From Aminipila sp963524205 (GTDB lineage: Bacteria > Bacillota > Clostridia > Peptostreptococcales > Anaerovoracaceae): a stretch of DNA of 64,000 bases. The notes below the pieces were generated by a model. That model saw only the letters and a program-made list of their open reading frames with translations, was not told the origin of the DNA and searched no databases. Positions 9,219 to 17,493 of the stretch are shown piece after piece. Numbering within the stretch: the first letter of the stretch is position 1; every line of letters begins with the position of its first letter. Made by a program: the position numbers and the translations under genes. The stretch is taken from contig CAURED010000007.1 of assembly GCA_963524205.1 (NCBI GenBank), positions 1 through 64,000 on the forward strand, given 5' to 3'.

Positions 9219-9406
9219 ATTTAGGTAAGAAATGTTAGTGGACTTAAAAGTGGGTTTATTCTTTGTCTACCGTGGTCAAATAGTAAAATATGGATATGCA
9301 GTAAATCTGCTAAAATTGTAAATGAAGGGTGAGAAGATTATTCGGTTGCAACTAATACTGTATTACAAGGTCTTCTTCTTTCGGATGTAGAAACTTGGAC
9401 CATAAT

Positions 9407-9440
9407 ATTTGAATGCTATTCCCACTAGAATAATTCAAAT
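9407..9440. repeat. 8-base inverted repeat in intergenic gap
   Basis: ATTTGAAT and ATTCAAAT flank 18 bases, giving a weak A+T-rich stem with no T-run. Upstream, at about 9238-9321, a frame reads VDLKVGLFFVYRGQIVKYGY before a stop. It could be another decayed coding remnant but is too short to name. Confidence 0.3.
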
Positions 9441-9536
9441 GCTATATGAAATTATAAACAACTTTCATTGGAAAATTAAAGGGTGATTTACATAGAAATA
9501 GTACCTATTATAAGTGAACAGGAGGCAATGAGAAAA

Positions 9537-10997
9537 ATGGATGATATCTACGAAAGTGCAAAGAATTTCTTGGAAATATTTCCTGGAGCTAAGAAATCAG
9601 TTCCCCTAACAAAAGAAGAACTATGTGATAAATTATTTTTAATAATAGCTCCTACATTAGAAGAAGGAGATCTTGATAAAGAGGTTTATGTTTCTAATTA
9701 TATTTATATATCCCAGAAGATAATTGCTGATTTGTGTGAGATAAATGAGCGTTTACATCAACTGAAACAATTAGATGCTTCTATTCCAGCAGAGAAAGAC
9801 TATGAACATAAGAAGTTAAGGTACTTTGCTAAACTAAATAATCAGGCAAGAGATGAAATAATTCATTTTCTCAGCAGCGGATTATTGGATTATTTGCTAG
9901 AACATAAGTCTATAAATTATGTTTCTCGAGAAGGCGATAAAGTGCTTAATTTAATGTTACAAAGTTGCTATGAATATGGCTTTTTTAAAAAATATTATGA
10001 TCCTGATTATGACTTTTCAACAGAAGCAAAGATTAGATATATCCCGGGAGTAAACTTAGAGAATCTCTTAGATGAAATAAGAGGTTACATCGAGCTAAAG
10101 CATGATGATATTAATGCATATCGAATAGAACTAAGTAGAATTGTAACTGAAAATAATGTATTAGAATATCTATGTGAAAGGATAGAAGTGCATAATATAA
10201 TGCATCGTCGTTTAGAAGTGTTTAATACATTGAAGTACTTATATGCGAAAAAAAAATGGCAGTCTTTTATATCACTTGCCATATTACAGATTGAAGGGTT
10301 GTTCTATGACTGCTGTAATGTATTGAATATAAATGAACTAAGTGGGTCTGCAGGAACATTGGTTGAGAAAGTAGATAAATCTTTCCGCAATAATCACATA
10401 TTGATGTTATCCGTATATCCATATTATATGTTTGAAATCCCGGAGATAAGAAATGAAATTGCACATACAGGATTAATAGAATCCGATAATTTAGGACACA
10501 TAGCCAATGAATTAGTACTTGACTTAAATACTGTAATTTCATGGATTTATGAGATATCACATGAAAAATATAAAATATTGATGATGATATCAGATGCACT
10601 CGATAATAAAAAAAGTGAAGATATAAATGTACTGGCATCAACGCTAGTCTGTGAGATGCTTTCGTGTATGAGCATCTCAGATTTTAAATACTTGGATTTG
10701 CTCAAGAACCCATCAGATTACTCAGATGAAATTAAATATATGAAAACATCAATAGGATATTGGGATACCATCATTGATAAAATAATGAATATCATTAAAA
10801 CTAAGACATTTTGGAACATAATTGATTGCCACATTAATGAGACAGAAAAGTTTGAGGTCGATAAGCCATTTAATTTACTTGCGCTTGCTGATAAGTTAAA
10901 GAATACTTTTATTTCTGTTTTAATCAAAGGCTCACCTGAGAGATTCGCTTGCCAACGTATAGCAGCGAAAATACAGAAATGTAAGAACAACAACTGA
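9537..10997 (+). CDS. large protein with HEPN-type domain (predicted RNase)
   Basis: A protein of 486 residues from the ATG chosen here, placed 11 bases after GGAGG. A GTG at 9483 and an ATG at 9528 are in frame but fit the ribosome site less well. It is almost entirely helical. Residues 240-340 hold the recognisable part: WQSFISLAILQIEGLFYDCC, then PEIRNEIAHTG, whose R305-N306-x3-H310 is the Rx4H catalytic pattern of HEPN ribonucleases. Similar domain layouts occur in abortive-infection proteins and DUF4209-type proteins. No toxin-antitoxin partner with a nucleotidyltransferase fold is adjacent. The next gene begins 35 bases on, so they are probably co-transcribed. Confidence 0.6.
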   Translation: MDDIYESAKNFLEIFPGAKKSVPLTKEELCDKLFLIIAPTLEEGDLDKEVYVSNYIYISQKIIADLCEINERLHQLKQLDASIPAEKDYEHKKLRYFAKLNNQARDEIIHFLSSGLLDYLLEHKSINYVSREGDKVLNLMLQSCYEYGFFKKYYDPDYDFSTEAKIRYIPGVNLENLLDEIRGYIELKHDDINAYRIELSRIVTENNVLEYLCERIEVHNIMHRRLEVFNTLKYLYAKKKWQSFISLAILQIEGLFYDCCNVLNINELSGSAGTLVEKVDKSFRNNHILMLSVYPYYMFEIPEIRNEIAHTGLIESDNLGHIANELVLDLNTVISWIYEISHEKYKILMMISDALDNKKSEDINVLASTLVCEMLSCMSISDFKYLDLLKNPSDYSDEIKYMKTSIGYWDTIIDKIMNIIKTKTFWNIIDCHINETEKFEVDKPFNLLALADKLKNTFISVLIKGSPERFACQRIAAKIQKCKNNN

Positions 10998-11032
10998 AAA
11001 TTGTGTACTTATATTTGAAAGGGGGGGAATTA

Positions 11033-11533
11033 ATGAAGGTAGTAGATAATTTAACTTATGGTACGGCTATTTCATATTACCTTGCCTATAAATGCCTTAT
11101 GGAAAAGAACAAAGAATTATGTATTTATTATAATGATAATATTTCAATGTATGTTTTTCCTGCTATAACAACCGCTGCACTTTCATGTGAAATCGCCTTA
11201 AAAAATCTTATATATTTAGATACAGGAAAAAAGGAAAGGGGTCATAACCTAGAAAAGCTATTTAAAGCGCTTAATCAAGATACACAAACTAGATACATAT
11301 GTCAAACTGTAGAGCTATACAATTTGCGCTTAAAAAAGCTAGGAGAAGTTACGGTTTTTACGGATGATGATTTTAGATTACAATTATTTAGTAACAAAGA
11401 TATATATACAAAGTGTAGATATCTTTATGAAGGAACGGTACCGGTTGACTTAGATTTTCTTGAAGCGTTTATGTTTAGCTTAAATAGTACCTTTGAGGAC
11501 TATGAAAACTTTATAATGCGTTTATATGCATGA
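11033..11533 (+). CDS. small HEPN-like helical protein
   Basis: A protein of 166 residues; start fixed by GGGGGGG eight bases ahead. Residues 45-80 carry ALSCEIALKNLIYLDTG, followed by RGHNLEKLFKAL. This combination (ExALK, then GHxLxxLF) is typical of HEPN-fold proteins found in abortive-infection and toxin contexts. It lacks a clear Rx4-6H, so it may be non-catalytic or a partner subunit. It lies directly after a larger HEPN protein and before a membrane protein, all on one strand. Function unknown; family-level call is moderately sure. Confidence 0.6.
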   Translation: MKVVDNLTYGTAISYYLAYKCLMEKNKELCIYYNDNISMYVFPAITTAALSCEIALKNLIYLDTGKKERGHNLEKLFKALNQDTQTRYICQTVELYNLRLKKLGEVTVFTDDDFRLQLFSNKDIYTKCRYLYEGTVPVDLDFLEAFMFSLNSTFEDYENFIMRLYA

Positions 11534-11610
11534 CAAAATAAATGCCTATTCATAGATAATGTTGCAGTTGCAATAATTTGAAGTTGTATCAAAATAGAGG
11601 AGTAGATTTG

Positions 11611-12126
11611 ATGTTTATTAATTGGGTAAATTTAAATTCAAGTTGGTTATTTCCTTTGCTAATTACCATCATTTTTTCTGGATTAAATATTGTAATTGCG
11701 ATAAACAATTCTAAAGTATCTAAATCTCAACTAAAGCTACAAAATAATGTTTTTTGCTATCAATTATTAGAAAGACGAATGCAAATCTATAATGAAATAA
11801 ATGAAATTTTATTAATGGTAATCCGAGACGGAACTGTACCCTCCAAGCTTTTAACAGATTTTCTAATAAAAACGAGAGATGTTCAGTTTCTTTTTGGTGA
11901 AGATGTTAAGGTGAAATGTGATAATATATACCGTTTTTTATCTAAGTATCATGTCATTGATGCATATGTAATGAACAATATCAAAAGTAATAAATCATCA
12001 CCTAATCACCCACAACTATGTGATGAAGAGTGTGAATTATTAAATAAAATTCCCCAATTACAGAGGGACTTACAGGAGACCTTTAAAAAATATATTAGTT
12101 TTGCAGATTACTATTTAAGTTATTGA
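11611..12126 (+). CDS. membrane-anchored helical protein of unknown function
   Basis: A protein of 171 residues beginning at the ATG after AGAGGAG; an in-frame TTG at 11578 would only add polar residues. Residues 10-30 (SSWLFPLLITIIFSGLNIVI) form one membrane helix with the N-terminus short and the rest cytoplasmic. Then come a basic segment (NNSKVSKSQLKLQ) and an amphipathic helix, LLERRMQIYNEINEILL. This arrangement of one helix plus a FxxRxxIYxxI-like stalk is common in uncharacterised defence-island proteins. It starts 77 bases after the small HEPN gene and is the likely third member of that unit. No catalytic motif is visible. Confidence 0.5.
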   Translation: MFINWVNLNSSWLFPLLITIIFSGLNIVIAINNSKVSKSQLKLQNNVFCYQLLERRMQIYNEINEILLMVIRDGTVPSKLLTDFLIKTRDVQFLFGEDVKVKCDNIYRFLSKYHVIDAYVMNNIKSNKSSPNHPQLCDEECELLNKIPQLQRDLQETFKKYISFADYYLSY

Positions 12127-12152
12127 AATGAGTGGCTGAATAAAAAAATACA

Positions 12153-12172
12153 AACTTTCAATTATGTTTAAT
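12153..12172 (+). repeat. left-arm-like word of the intergenic repeat, copy E (partial)
   Basis: AACTTTCAATTATGTTTAAT resembles the left arm of copies A-D (AACT...CATTATGTTTA), especially copy D. No matching right arm with GTT was found within 90 bases. It lies in a 372-base gap. The same gap also holds a terminator (12216-12243), a TATTCACC/GGGTGAATA hairpin (12274-12296) and a 22-codon open frame beginning ATGAATATG that has no recognisable product. Confidence 0.35.
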
Positions 12173-12215
12173 TGAACAAGATAGGAATTATAGGTAACAT
12201 GATACTGATATGGTG

Positions 12216-12243
12216 AACCGTACCATAAATAGGTGCGGTTTTT
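12216..12243 (+). terminator. Rho-independent terminator
   Basis: AACCGTACC and GGTGCGGTT pair over nine bases (one mismatch) around ATAAATA and run into five Ts. It would end transcription of the HEPN/membrane-protein group 90 bases after its last stop codon. Confidence 0.75.
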
Positions 12244-12498
12244 CTGATCCTAATTATATAATTATATTAGATATATTCACCACGGGGGTGAATATGAATA
12301 TGAGTAGTGATTTAGAACATATTTTTGAAGTAGGACAGTTAGTTGATGCTTTTGATTTTTAAGCAAAAGAGTTAAAGCTACGTAGATACATAAAGAAAGG
12401 ATAAGTATATACATGAGAAAATTAATACCTGTTTTAAGGGCGTTAGGAGTTAACTAGTATATAGAGAGGGATGAATAAGCTGATTGGGGGAGTACGGA

Positions 12499-14883
12499 GT
12501 GAAAAAGAAGGAGACAGTATTCGATGATTATTTTAATAATGGGAATTTTGAATTAGCAAGAAAAGGTACCATGGTTTCAATGCGGAATCTAATGACTATG
12601 GATGAACACAATGAGGTAAATAAAAAATGGGCATCTGAATATAATGGAAAAGTTGAGGAAATCAAAAAGCTGGTTCTACAGATTCGCGAAGAGGTTTCTC
12701 AATGCAATCCTTTGAACTTGATGAGGTTCGTACATAGTATGTTCCTGATGGCATCGATGAATAAGGTTTCAGAGATTGAATATGATATGCCAGGTATTTT
12801 CGCGATGAGAAGCATTGAATACATTCAAAGTATCATTGTATCAACAGCAGTTGATTATGATAAAAGCACAGACAATGAGGCTAGATATCATCTTATTATG
12901 AAGTTGGCAGAGGATATCTATGAATCTGTATATCAGTTTTTCTTTTATTGGGGAGCTTATGCAAATGAAACCTTGGGATATGATGATGAGACAGTAAAAT
13001 ACATAGTAGAGGCAACTATGAGTGGTCTTATTCGAGGTAATAGATATCAATTTCAACATAAAAGGTTACTTGAAGGTTTACTTATTGAACAAAATGATTT
13101 GTTTGATGAAGTATTAAAGTTGTCAGTTTCTGAATTTTTTGATGGAATAGCAAAGCTAGAATATAGCTTGTCTTCTGCTAATGCAGACTCCATGAATGGT
13201 TTAATGAATATGATGGATCAATTGGCTAATTTTATGTCAGGAAATCCATCAGAAGATGAGTTGGAATCCTTTATGTCAGATAATAGAGGGCAAGGTGAGA
13301 AGATTGTAAATAATCTATTTGGCTATTCTCTTAATGATATAAAAGAGGTTACTGGTTGGCCGGATTATTTCATACAAAAACTCACGTATCAAGTAGGAGA
13401 ATGTGTTGACTTCTTTTTTGATAAAGAATTTGCTGCATGGCCGATAGATGTTTTACCTGTTCACAGAAAACCATTTATTGGAGTGAATGGAGTATCCTAT
13501 TGCTTTGATTATTATAGCCTATTCGATAATATTTATAGAGTAATTCAGAAAACCATATCAGAGCTTGACCCCAGCAAAATGGTTCAATGGGCTCAAAATC
13601 AAAAAGTGGCAAGTGAAAACCTTGTACAAACGATGTTTGAGAAGTTACTACCGGGTTCAGAAATTTATGGAGATAATTATTATCCTAAGAAGCAATCATT
13701 GAAAGATATGGCTGAAAATGATCTTATCGTTTTATATGACGGTATTGTATTACTTGTAGAAGTTAAAGCTGGTTCATTTACGTACACTTCACCGATAACT
13801 GATCATGATGCTCACATTAAGTCATTTAAAACACTAATTGAAAAGGCGGATAATCAGTGTATAAGAACTATGGAATACATACAAAAGAATGACGTGTGTA
13901 AATTTTATAATCATGATAAATCTGAAAAATTTCAAATAGAGAAACCTAAAGATATCTTCACGATATCAGTTACAGTAGATAATATGAATGAGTTTCAGGC
14001 AAAGGCTGAAAAGTTAAGTTTGATAAATATTGAGCAGGGTAGTATCTCTATATGTATTGATGATCTTGATATATATGTGGAATATTTCGATAACCCGCTT
14101 GTTTTTGTACATTACTTAATTCAGAGAAGAGAAGCAGCAAAATCAAAACTCTTATGTTTAAACGATGAATTAGATCATTTGGGTATGTATATTAAGCACA
14201 ATATGTATACGCTTTACTTCGGAGATGGAGATGATCAGAGTGACCTTCAAGCATATGGATATAGGCAGAACTTAGATAATTATTTTGGAATGTTACATGA
14301 TGAGCAGCTGAGTGGGTTAATTGCATATAAACCTGAACAGAAAAAATATAAGTACATAGAACAAATACAAAATTATTTACTTACAGAAGAATGTAAAGAT
14401 AGTATTGATTTGTCTAATTTTCTTTTGGATCTTGCATTTGATGCCAGACAAGAATTAAGTGATACAATTTTCAAGATGTACAAAAGACAAAAAGAAATCA
14501 GACGAATGCTTTCAATGTCTTCATTTGGAGAGGTAGCATATAATATCTATGTATTTCAACCTGGAATACAGTTGATGCCTAATGAAACAATGCTAGATTA
14601 CGTCAAATCATCTGTCGTTAAGCATCAAGAAAAGAAGCGATTGATGTTATCGGTTTACTTGAATGATAAAGCGGATGTTGAGAGAGTAGAGTTTGAATTT
14701 TATAGTTATGAAGATATTCCAAAAGATGAGCTAGATCATCTTCAGGAAAAAGCAATTGAGTATACAAAATCAAGAGCAAAAGGGATTATTCAGGCAAAAG
14801 GACTTAAGAAAATCGGAAGAAATGATCCTTGTCCATGTGGCAGTGGTAAGAAATACAAAAAATGCTGTTTAGGTAAGATTTAG
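12499..14883 (+). CDS. PD-(D/E)xK nuclease-like protein with C-terminal SEC-C motif
   Basis: A protein of 794 residues. The GTG start was chosen because GGGGGA lies seven bases ahead; a TTG at 12484 is the alternative. Residues 400-430 read ENDLIVLYDG then VLLVEVKAG, a D408 ... E421-x-K423 pattern with hydrophobic strands on both sides, which is the core of PD-(D/E)xK nucleases. The long N-terminal half is helical and unassigned. The C-terminus is a SEC-C zinc-binding motif (NDPCPCGSGKKYKKCC), best known from SecA and YecA but also used on unrelated proteins. I infer a DNA- or RNA-targeting nuclease of the defence type. It stands alone, with a terminator upstream. Confidence 0.7.
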   Translation: MKKKETVFDDYFNNGNFELARKGTMVSMRNLMTMDEHNEVNKKWASEYNGKVEEIKKLVLQIREEVSQCNPLNLMRFVHSMFLMASMNKVSEIEYDMPGIFAMRSIEYIQSIIVSTAVDYDKSTDNEARYHLIMKLAEDIYESVYQFFFYWGAYANETLGYDDETVKYIVEATMSGLIRGNRYQFQHKRLLEGLLIEQNDLFDEVLKLSVSEFFDGIAKLEYSLSSANADSMNGLMNMMDQLANFMSGNPSEDELESFMSDNRGQGEKIVNNLFGYSLNDIKEVTGWPDYFIQKLTYQVGECVDFFFDKEFAAWPIDVLPVHRKPFIGVNGVSYCFDYYSLFDNIYRVIQKTISELDPSKMVQWAQNQKVASENLVQTMFEKLLPGSEIYGDNYYPKKQSLKDMAENDLIVLYDGIVLLVEVKAGSFTYTSPITDHDAHIKSFKTLIEKADNQCIRTMEYIQKNDVCKFYNHDKSEKFQIEKPKDIFTISVTVDNMNEFQAKAEKLSLINIEQGSISICIDDLDIYVEYFDNPLVFVHYLIQRREAAKSKLLCLNDELDHLGMYIKHNMYTLYFGDGDDQSDLQAYGYRQNLDNYFGMLHDEQLSGLIAYKPEQKKYKYIEQIQNYLLTEECKDSIDLSNFLLDLAFDARQELSDTIFKMYKRQKEIRRMLSMSSFGEVAYNIYVFQPGIQLMPNETMLDYVKSSVVKHQEKKRLMLSVYLNDKADVERVEFEFYSYEDIPKDELDHLQEKAIEYTKSRAKGIIQAKGLKKIGRNDPCPCGSGKKYKKCCLGKI

Positions 14884-14929
14884 ATGAAGGGTAGATATTG
14901 TGACTAACTTATGTAGGTAATGTATGTAT

Positions 14930-15052
14930 GCGATTCAAGAAGGTGAAGCAAGTAAATGTATGGGGCAATATCAAGGAGAAGACATATCTATAACATTGGA
15001 TGAATCAAAAGCTTGTTTTGAAGAGTAGCTAGATGATTATATCGAAAATTGA
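14930..15052 (+). pseudogene. decayed gene-end remnant with an internal TAG
   Basis: One frame reads KCMGQYQGEDISITLDESKA, then CFEE, a TAG at 15026, and LDDYIEN before TGA. Reading the TAG as a mutated tryptophan codon would give a natural helical ending. No ribosome site or full-length frame exists. The gap from the SEC-C gene to the zinc-ribbon gene (547 bases) otherwise contains only repeat copy D. Confidence 0.3.
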
Positions 15053-15303
15053 CCATAGTTGAGGTTCAGATTGTTGGCGTTATGTATAATAAATTCTTTG
15101 TTGAATAAGAAATAGGAATATTAAATCTCACAAGATAAAATCAGTAGGGATGGTTCCTGATGATTATTGCCCGAAAAATTAAATTTGTATGGGCTAAGAA
15201 AAAACTGCACTTTAGTATTGCACGCTGAGCCGTTTCATAAATAAAAATTTAGCAATTTGAGTTTCCAATTAGGCTAATAAGTGGTATCTTTGCAGTAAAA
15301 GTG

Positions 15304-15355
15304 AACTGCGCATTATGTTTAATTTATTATACATAAAATCCAGTAGGAAGTTGAA
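15304..15355 (+). repeat. inverted-arm intergenic repeat, copy D
   Basis: The left arm AACTGCGCATTATGTTTA matches copies A-C in the CATTATGTTTA part. The right end reads AGGAAGTTG, with GTT opposite the left AAC. The overall length is about 50 bases. The centre pairs weakly (TTTATT ... ATAAA). Confidence 0.45.
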
Positions 15356-15430
15356 AATTTGCCTATTTAGCATAAGATTAGTTTAAGATAATAAACAAAA
15401 TGTTATTAAAAATAAATTGTGAGGTAAAAT

Positions 15431-15682
15431 ATGATTTGTCCGATTTGTGGAAAAGAAATGACTAAAGGCGGTATAATCCTTAGCGGGAAAAAATTAGGTG
15501 GGGAATTTACATGGTATTCACAAAATGAGTTTGATAAAAAAGGGCTAAAAGCCTGGGACAGAAGTAATAAAAAAAACATAGATGCTAGGGATATGAGCTT
15601 ATTGGGTGAAGAAAAGTTTGATAATGCGTATTTCTGTGAATCCTGCAATAAAATTGTAGGTATATTTACTATTAATATATAG
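15431..15682 (+). CDS. small zinc-ribbon protein, DUF6487-like
   Basis: A protein of 83 residues with TGTGAGG ahead of the ATG. CPICGKEMTKGGI at the N-terminus and CESCNKIVGIF at the C-terminus give two CxxC pairs that would hold one zinc ion. Between them is a beta-hairpin-like stretch, GGEFTWYSQNE. The pattern CPxCGxEMxxG...W...CxxCxxI fits the DUF6487 family (PF20097), whose role is unknown. It is the last plus-strand gene of the array before the minus-strand J-domain gene. Confidence 0.7.
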   Translation: MICPICGKEMTKGGIILSGKKLGGEFTWYSQNEFDKKGLKAWDRSNKKNIDARDMSLLGEEKFDNAYFCESCNKIVGIFTINI

Positions 15683-15801
15683 TATTGCAATCATTTAAAA
15701 TTCTGCTGTCCAAATATGACAAGTAAATTCGACTGCTCCTTTGAAAGTGAATGGTGTAAAGTTCTAATTATAGCTATGGCCTAGCATAAAAGGTATTATC
15801 A

Positions 15802-15880
15802 AACTTCCCATTACGTTTATTAAGTGTAGGCAATAAAGTCTGCCTCAACTGTTGATTAGGCTAAGTAAATGCAGTTAGAT
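15802..15880 (+). repeat. inverted-arm intergenic repeat, copy C
   Basis: The first 61 bases match copy B with two differences, 8.8 kb away. The right end differs and reads ATGCAGTTAGAT, containing GTTAGAT, an exact GTTRRRY core. The outer arms AACT...CATTAC and GTAAATG-CAGTT pair with bulges. Confidence 0.65.
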
Positions 15881-15928
15881 TAATTACCATTATGATACTC
15901 ATTCTAGTTTAATGTAGCTATTCAGTTT

Positions 15929-15978
15929 GACGATCCTACACTTTTGAACACGGTTATATGGCTGATTAAATACCAAAG
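15929..15978 (+). pseudogene. degraded duplicate of the 3' end of the stalk-domain gene
   Basis: About 50 bases starting GATCCTACACTTTTGAA and ending GATTAAATACCAAAGC align with the last 14 codons, stop and following bases of the stalk gene at 1861-1910. Roughly one base in seven differs, and one T is deleted, which breaks the frame. Nothing coding precedes it. Confidence 0.6.
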
Positions 15979-16024
15979 CCCGCTATGATAATAATTTTAT
16001 TCATCATAGCGGACTTTGTTTTTT
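15974..16024. terminator. Rho-independent terminator
   Basis: CAAAGCCCGCTATGAT and ATCATAGCGGACTTTG pair over 16 bases with one mismatch, followed by a run of Ts. It follows the degraded stalk-gene end and faces the minus-strand J-domain gene. Confidence 0.75.
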
Positions 16025-16055
16025 ATATAAAGGAGTAAAAACTAGCAAAGTAAGA

Positions 16056-16655
16056 TTAATTATCAAATACAAAATCCTTTATCATCTCAGATAAAAACAT
16101 TAGACCAGCAGGTAAAGCAAGTATGATATAGGGTAGGCAAAAGAAGATAAATGCAATAATTAAAGCAAATACTACGTTCAAAGAATTTAAATTACTCATA
16201 AAAAAGTCTAATACAATGGATAAAAGCGCTATACCAAATATAAAACGACATATTAAAATGGCAACACTAGATATTATAATCAAACAGTGATTTATAAAGG
16301 CTAGTACAGGTAAAAGTGGGGCTAAAATAATCTTTAATAAACAAAATAATATTTTATGTTTTTTTGAGATTGGCTTTGGCTCATATGTATAATCAGCTTC
16401 AGGAGTAGAGTAATCCTCATAATCGTAAGAAACATTTGAATTGGTTGATTGATATTTTTGAGAATTATCGTAGGCAGTCCTAGAAGTATGTTTTGACAAT
16501 GTTTCATATGCTTCTTGGATGAGCCGAAAGAAAGTGGCAGCATTAGATGCATCATTGACATCAGGATGGTATTTTTTACATAATGTTCTATAAGCTGTTT
16601 TAATTTCATCGTCAGTTGCATTACTGCTTAACCCAAGTATTTCATAGTAGTTCAT
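16056..16655 (-). CDS. J-domain (DnaJ-like) membrane protein
   Basis: A protein of 199 residues; the start is the ATG six bases after GAGGTG. Residues 1-65 are a J domain with HPD at 30-32 (KKYHPDVND), which in known proteins stimulates the ATPase of an Hsp70. A short linker rich in Ser and Tyr follows. Residues 100-195 hold two or three long hydrophobic segments (for example IILAPLLPVLAF and VVFALIIAFIFFCLPYIIL), so the J domain would be tethered on the cytoplasmic side of the membrane. It is the only intact minus-strand gene in the first 19 kb. Such membrane J-proteins are frequent in clostridial mobile DNA, but their clients are unknown. Confidence 0.8.
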   Translation of the reverse strand: MNYYEILGLSSNATDDEIKTAYRTLCKKYHPDVNDASNAATFFRLIQEAYETLSKHTSRTAYDNSQKYQSTNSNVSYDYEDYSTPEADYTYEPKPISKKHKILFCLLKIILAPLLPVLAFINHCLIIISSVAILICRFIFGIALLSIVLDFFMSNLNSLNVVFALIIAFIFFCLPYIILALPAGLMFLSEMIKDFVFDN

Positions 16656-16871
16656 AAGTTTCACCTCGTTATTTGTTATATTTTGTCGAATTCTGCTCTA
16701 AATTAAATAGAAAGGTCATGCAAAAGCAATAACCTTTCAAAAATTTTATATTAGAAGTAATTTAAGCATTACTGATAATTTCTATCTTTTTTTAAAATTC
16801 TCATTATTAGCAAGTAAAGTCATTTCTTCCTAAGAGGAATAACCTTTCCATAACCTAACAAATTTTTCGCT

Positions 16872-16980
16872 TTAAGCCCCCTTCTGAGGGGTGAGCGCAT
16901 CTTTTTGAGTCATATTATTTTCTTCCTGAGTTTCTAATAACATTTCGGCTCGTTCTAAAAGTGCCCCTTGATTATGAGTC
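16872..16980 (-). pseudogene. remnant of an unidentified gene, 3' end
   Basis: One frame reads THNQGALLERAEMLLETQEE, then NNMTQKDALTPQKGA and TAA. In the adjacent frame just upstream (to about 17025) there is LSGTVIGNNTSISVFRL. The two together look like a frameshifted protein end. No start is visible. The surrounding 970 bases between the J-domain gene and the small gene at 17633 hold no intact gene. Confidence 0.3.
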
Positions 16981-17101
16981 TAAACACCGATATTGAAGTA
17001 TTATTTCCTATTACCGTTCCTGATAATTTAAATTAGATAATTAACTTAATTTTACCATAGCTTTAATAAATTAACACAAATATTTTTATTTTACTTGATT
17101 A

Positions 17102-17248
17102 AATATATATCCTGAAAGCAGGGGCTGTGTTGCAGCTCTTGTTTTGAAGATATATAGCGAAAGCTATATGGCATTCAGTGGTTTGAATTTTGGTAATCGT
17201 AAGATGATGCAGAATGAACCCAGGGAGGCAGAGTACATTGACAATTAA
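17102..17248 (+). pseudogene. remnant of an unidentified gene, 3' end
   Basis: The frame reads ESRGCVAALVLKIYSESYMA, then FSGLNFGNRKMMQNEPREAE and YIDN before TAA. Composition is protein-like and G+C is higher than in the flanks. No start or ribosome site is visible, and I do not recognise the family. A hydrophobic 88-residue minus-strand frame over the same bases is probably its shadow. Confidence 0.3.
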
Positions 17249-17493
17249 ATACGCAGCATTTAAAAGTAGCATAAAAAAGAGCGGTATATCGCCATGAGCT
17301 GCTGCCACTAGGTAAAAGTAACAAAACAGCAAGTCTGATTTGTACAAGCAGGGAGCGAAGGGCATAGGTTGTCTATCCTGCCATGAGGTTTTTATGTGAA
17401 GCTTATTCCAAAACGACGAGAGGATAAGAAAGATTAAATGTACCCAGGATATCGGGGAGTGAGGGAAATAGGTACCATAAATAAAAAAATAAC

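Noticed and set aside
17099..17365. Hydrophobic 88-residue minus-strand frame
   Set aside because: No ribosome site, no recognisable family, and it overlaps a plus-strand remnant with more protein-like composition.
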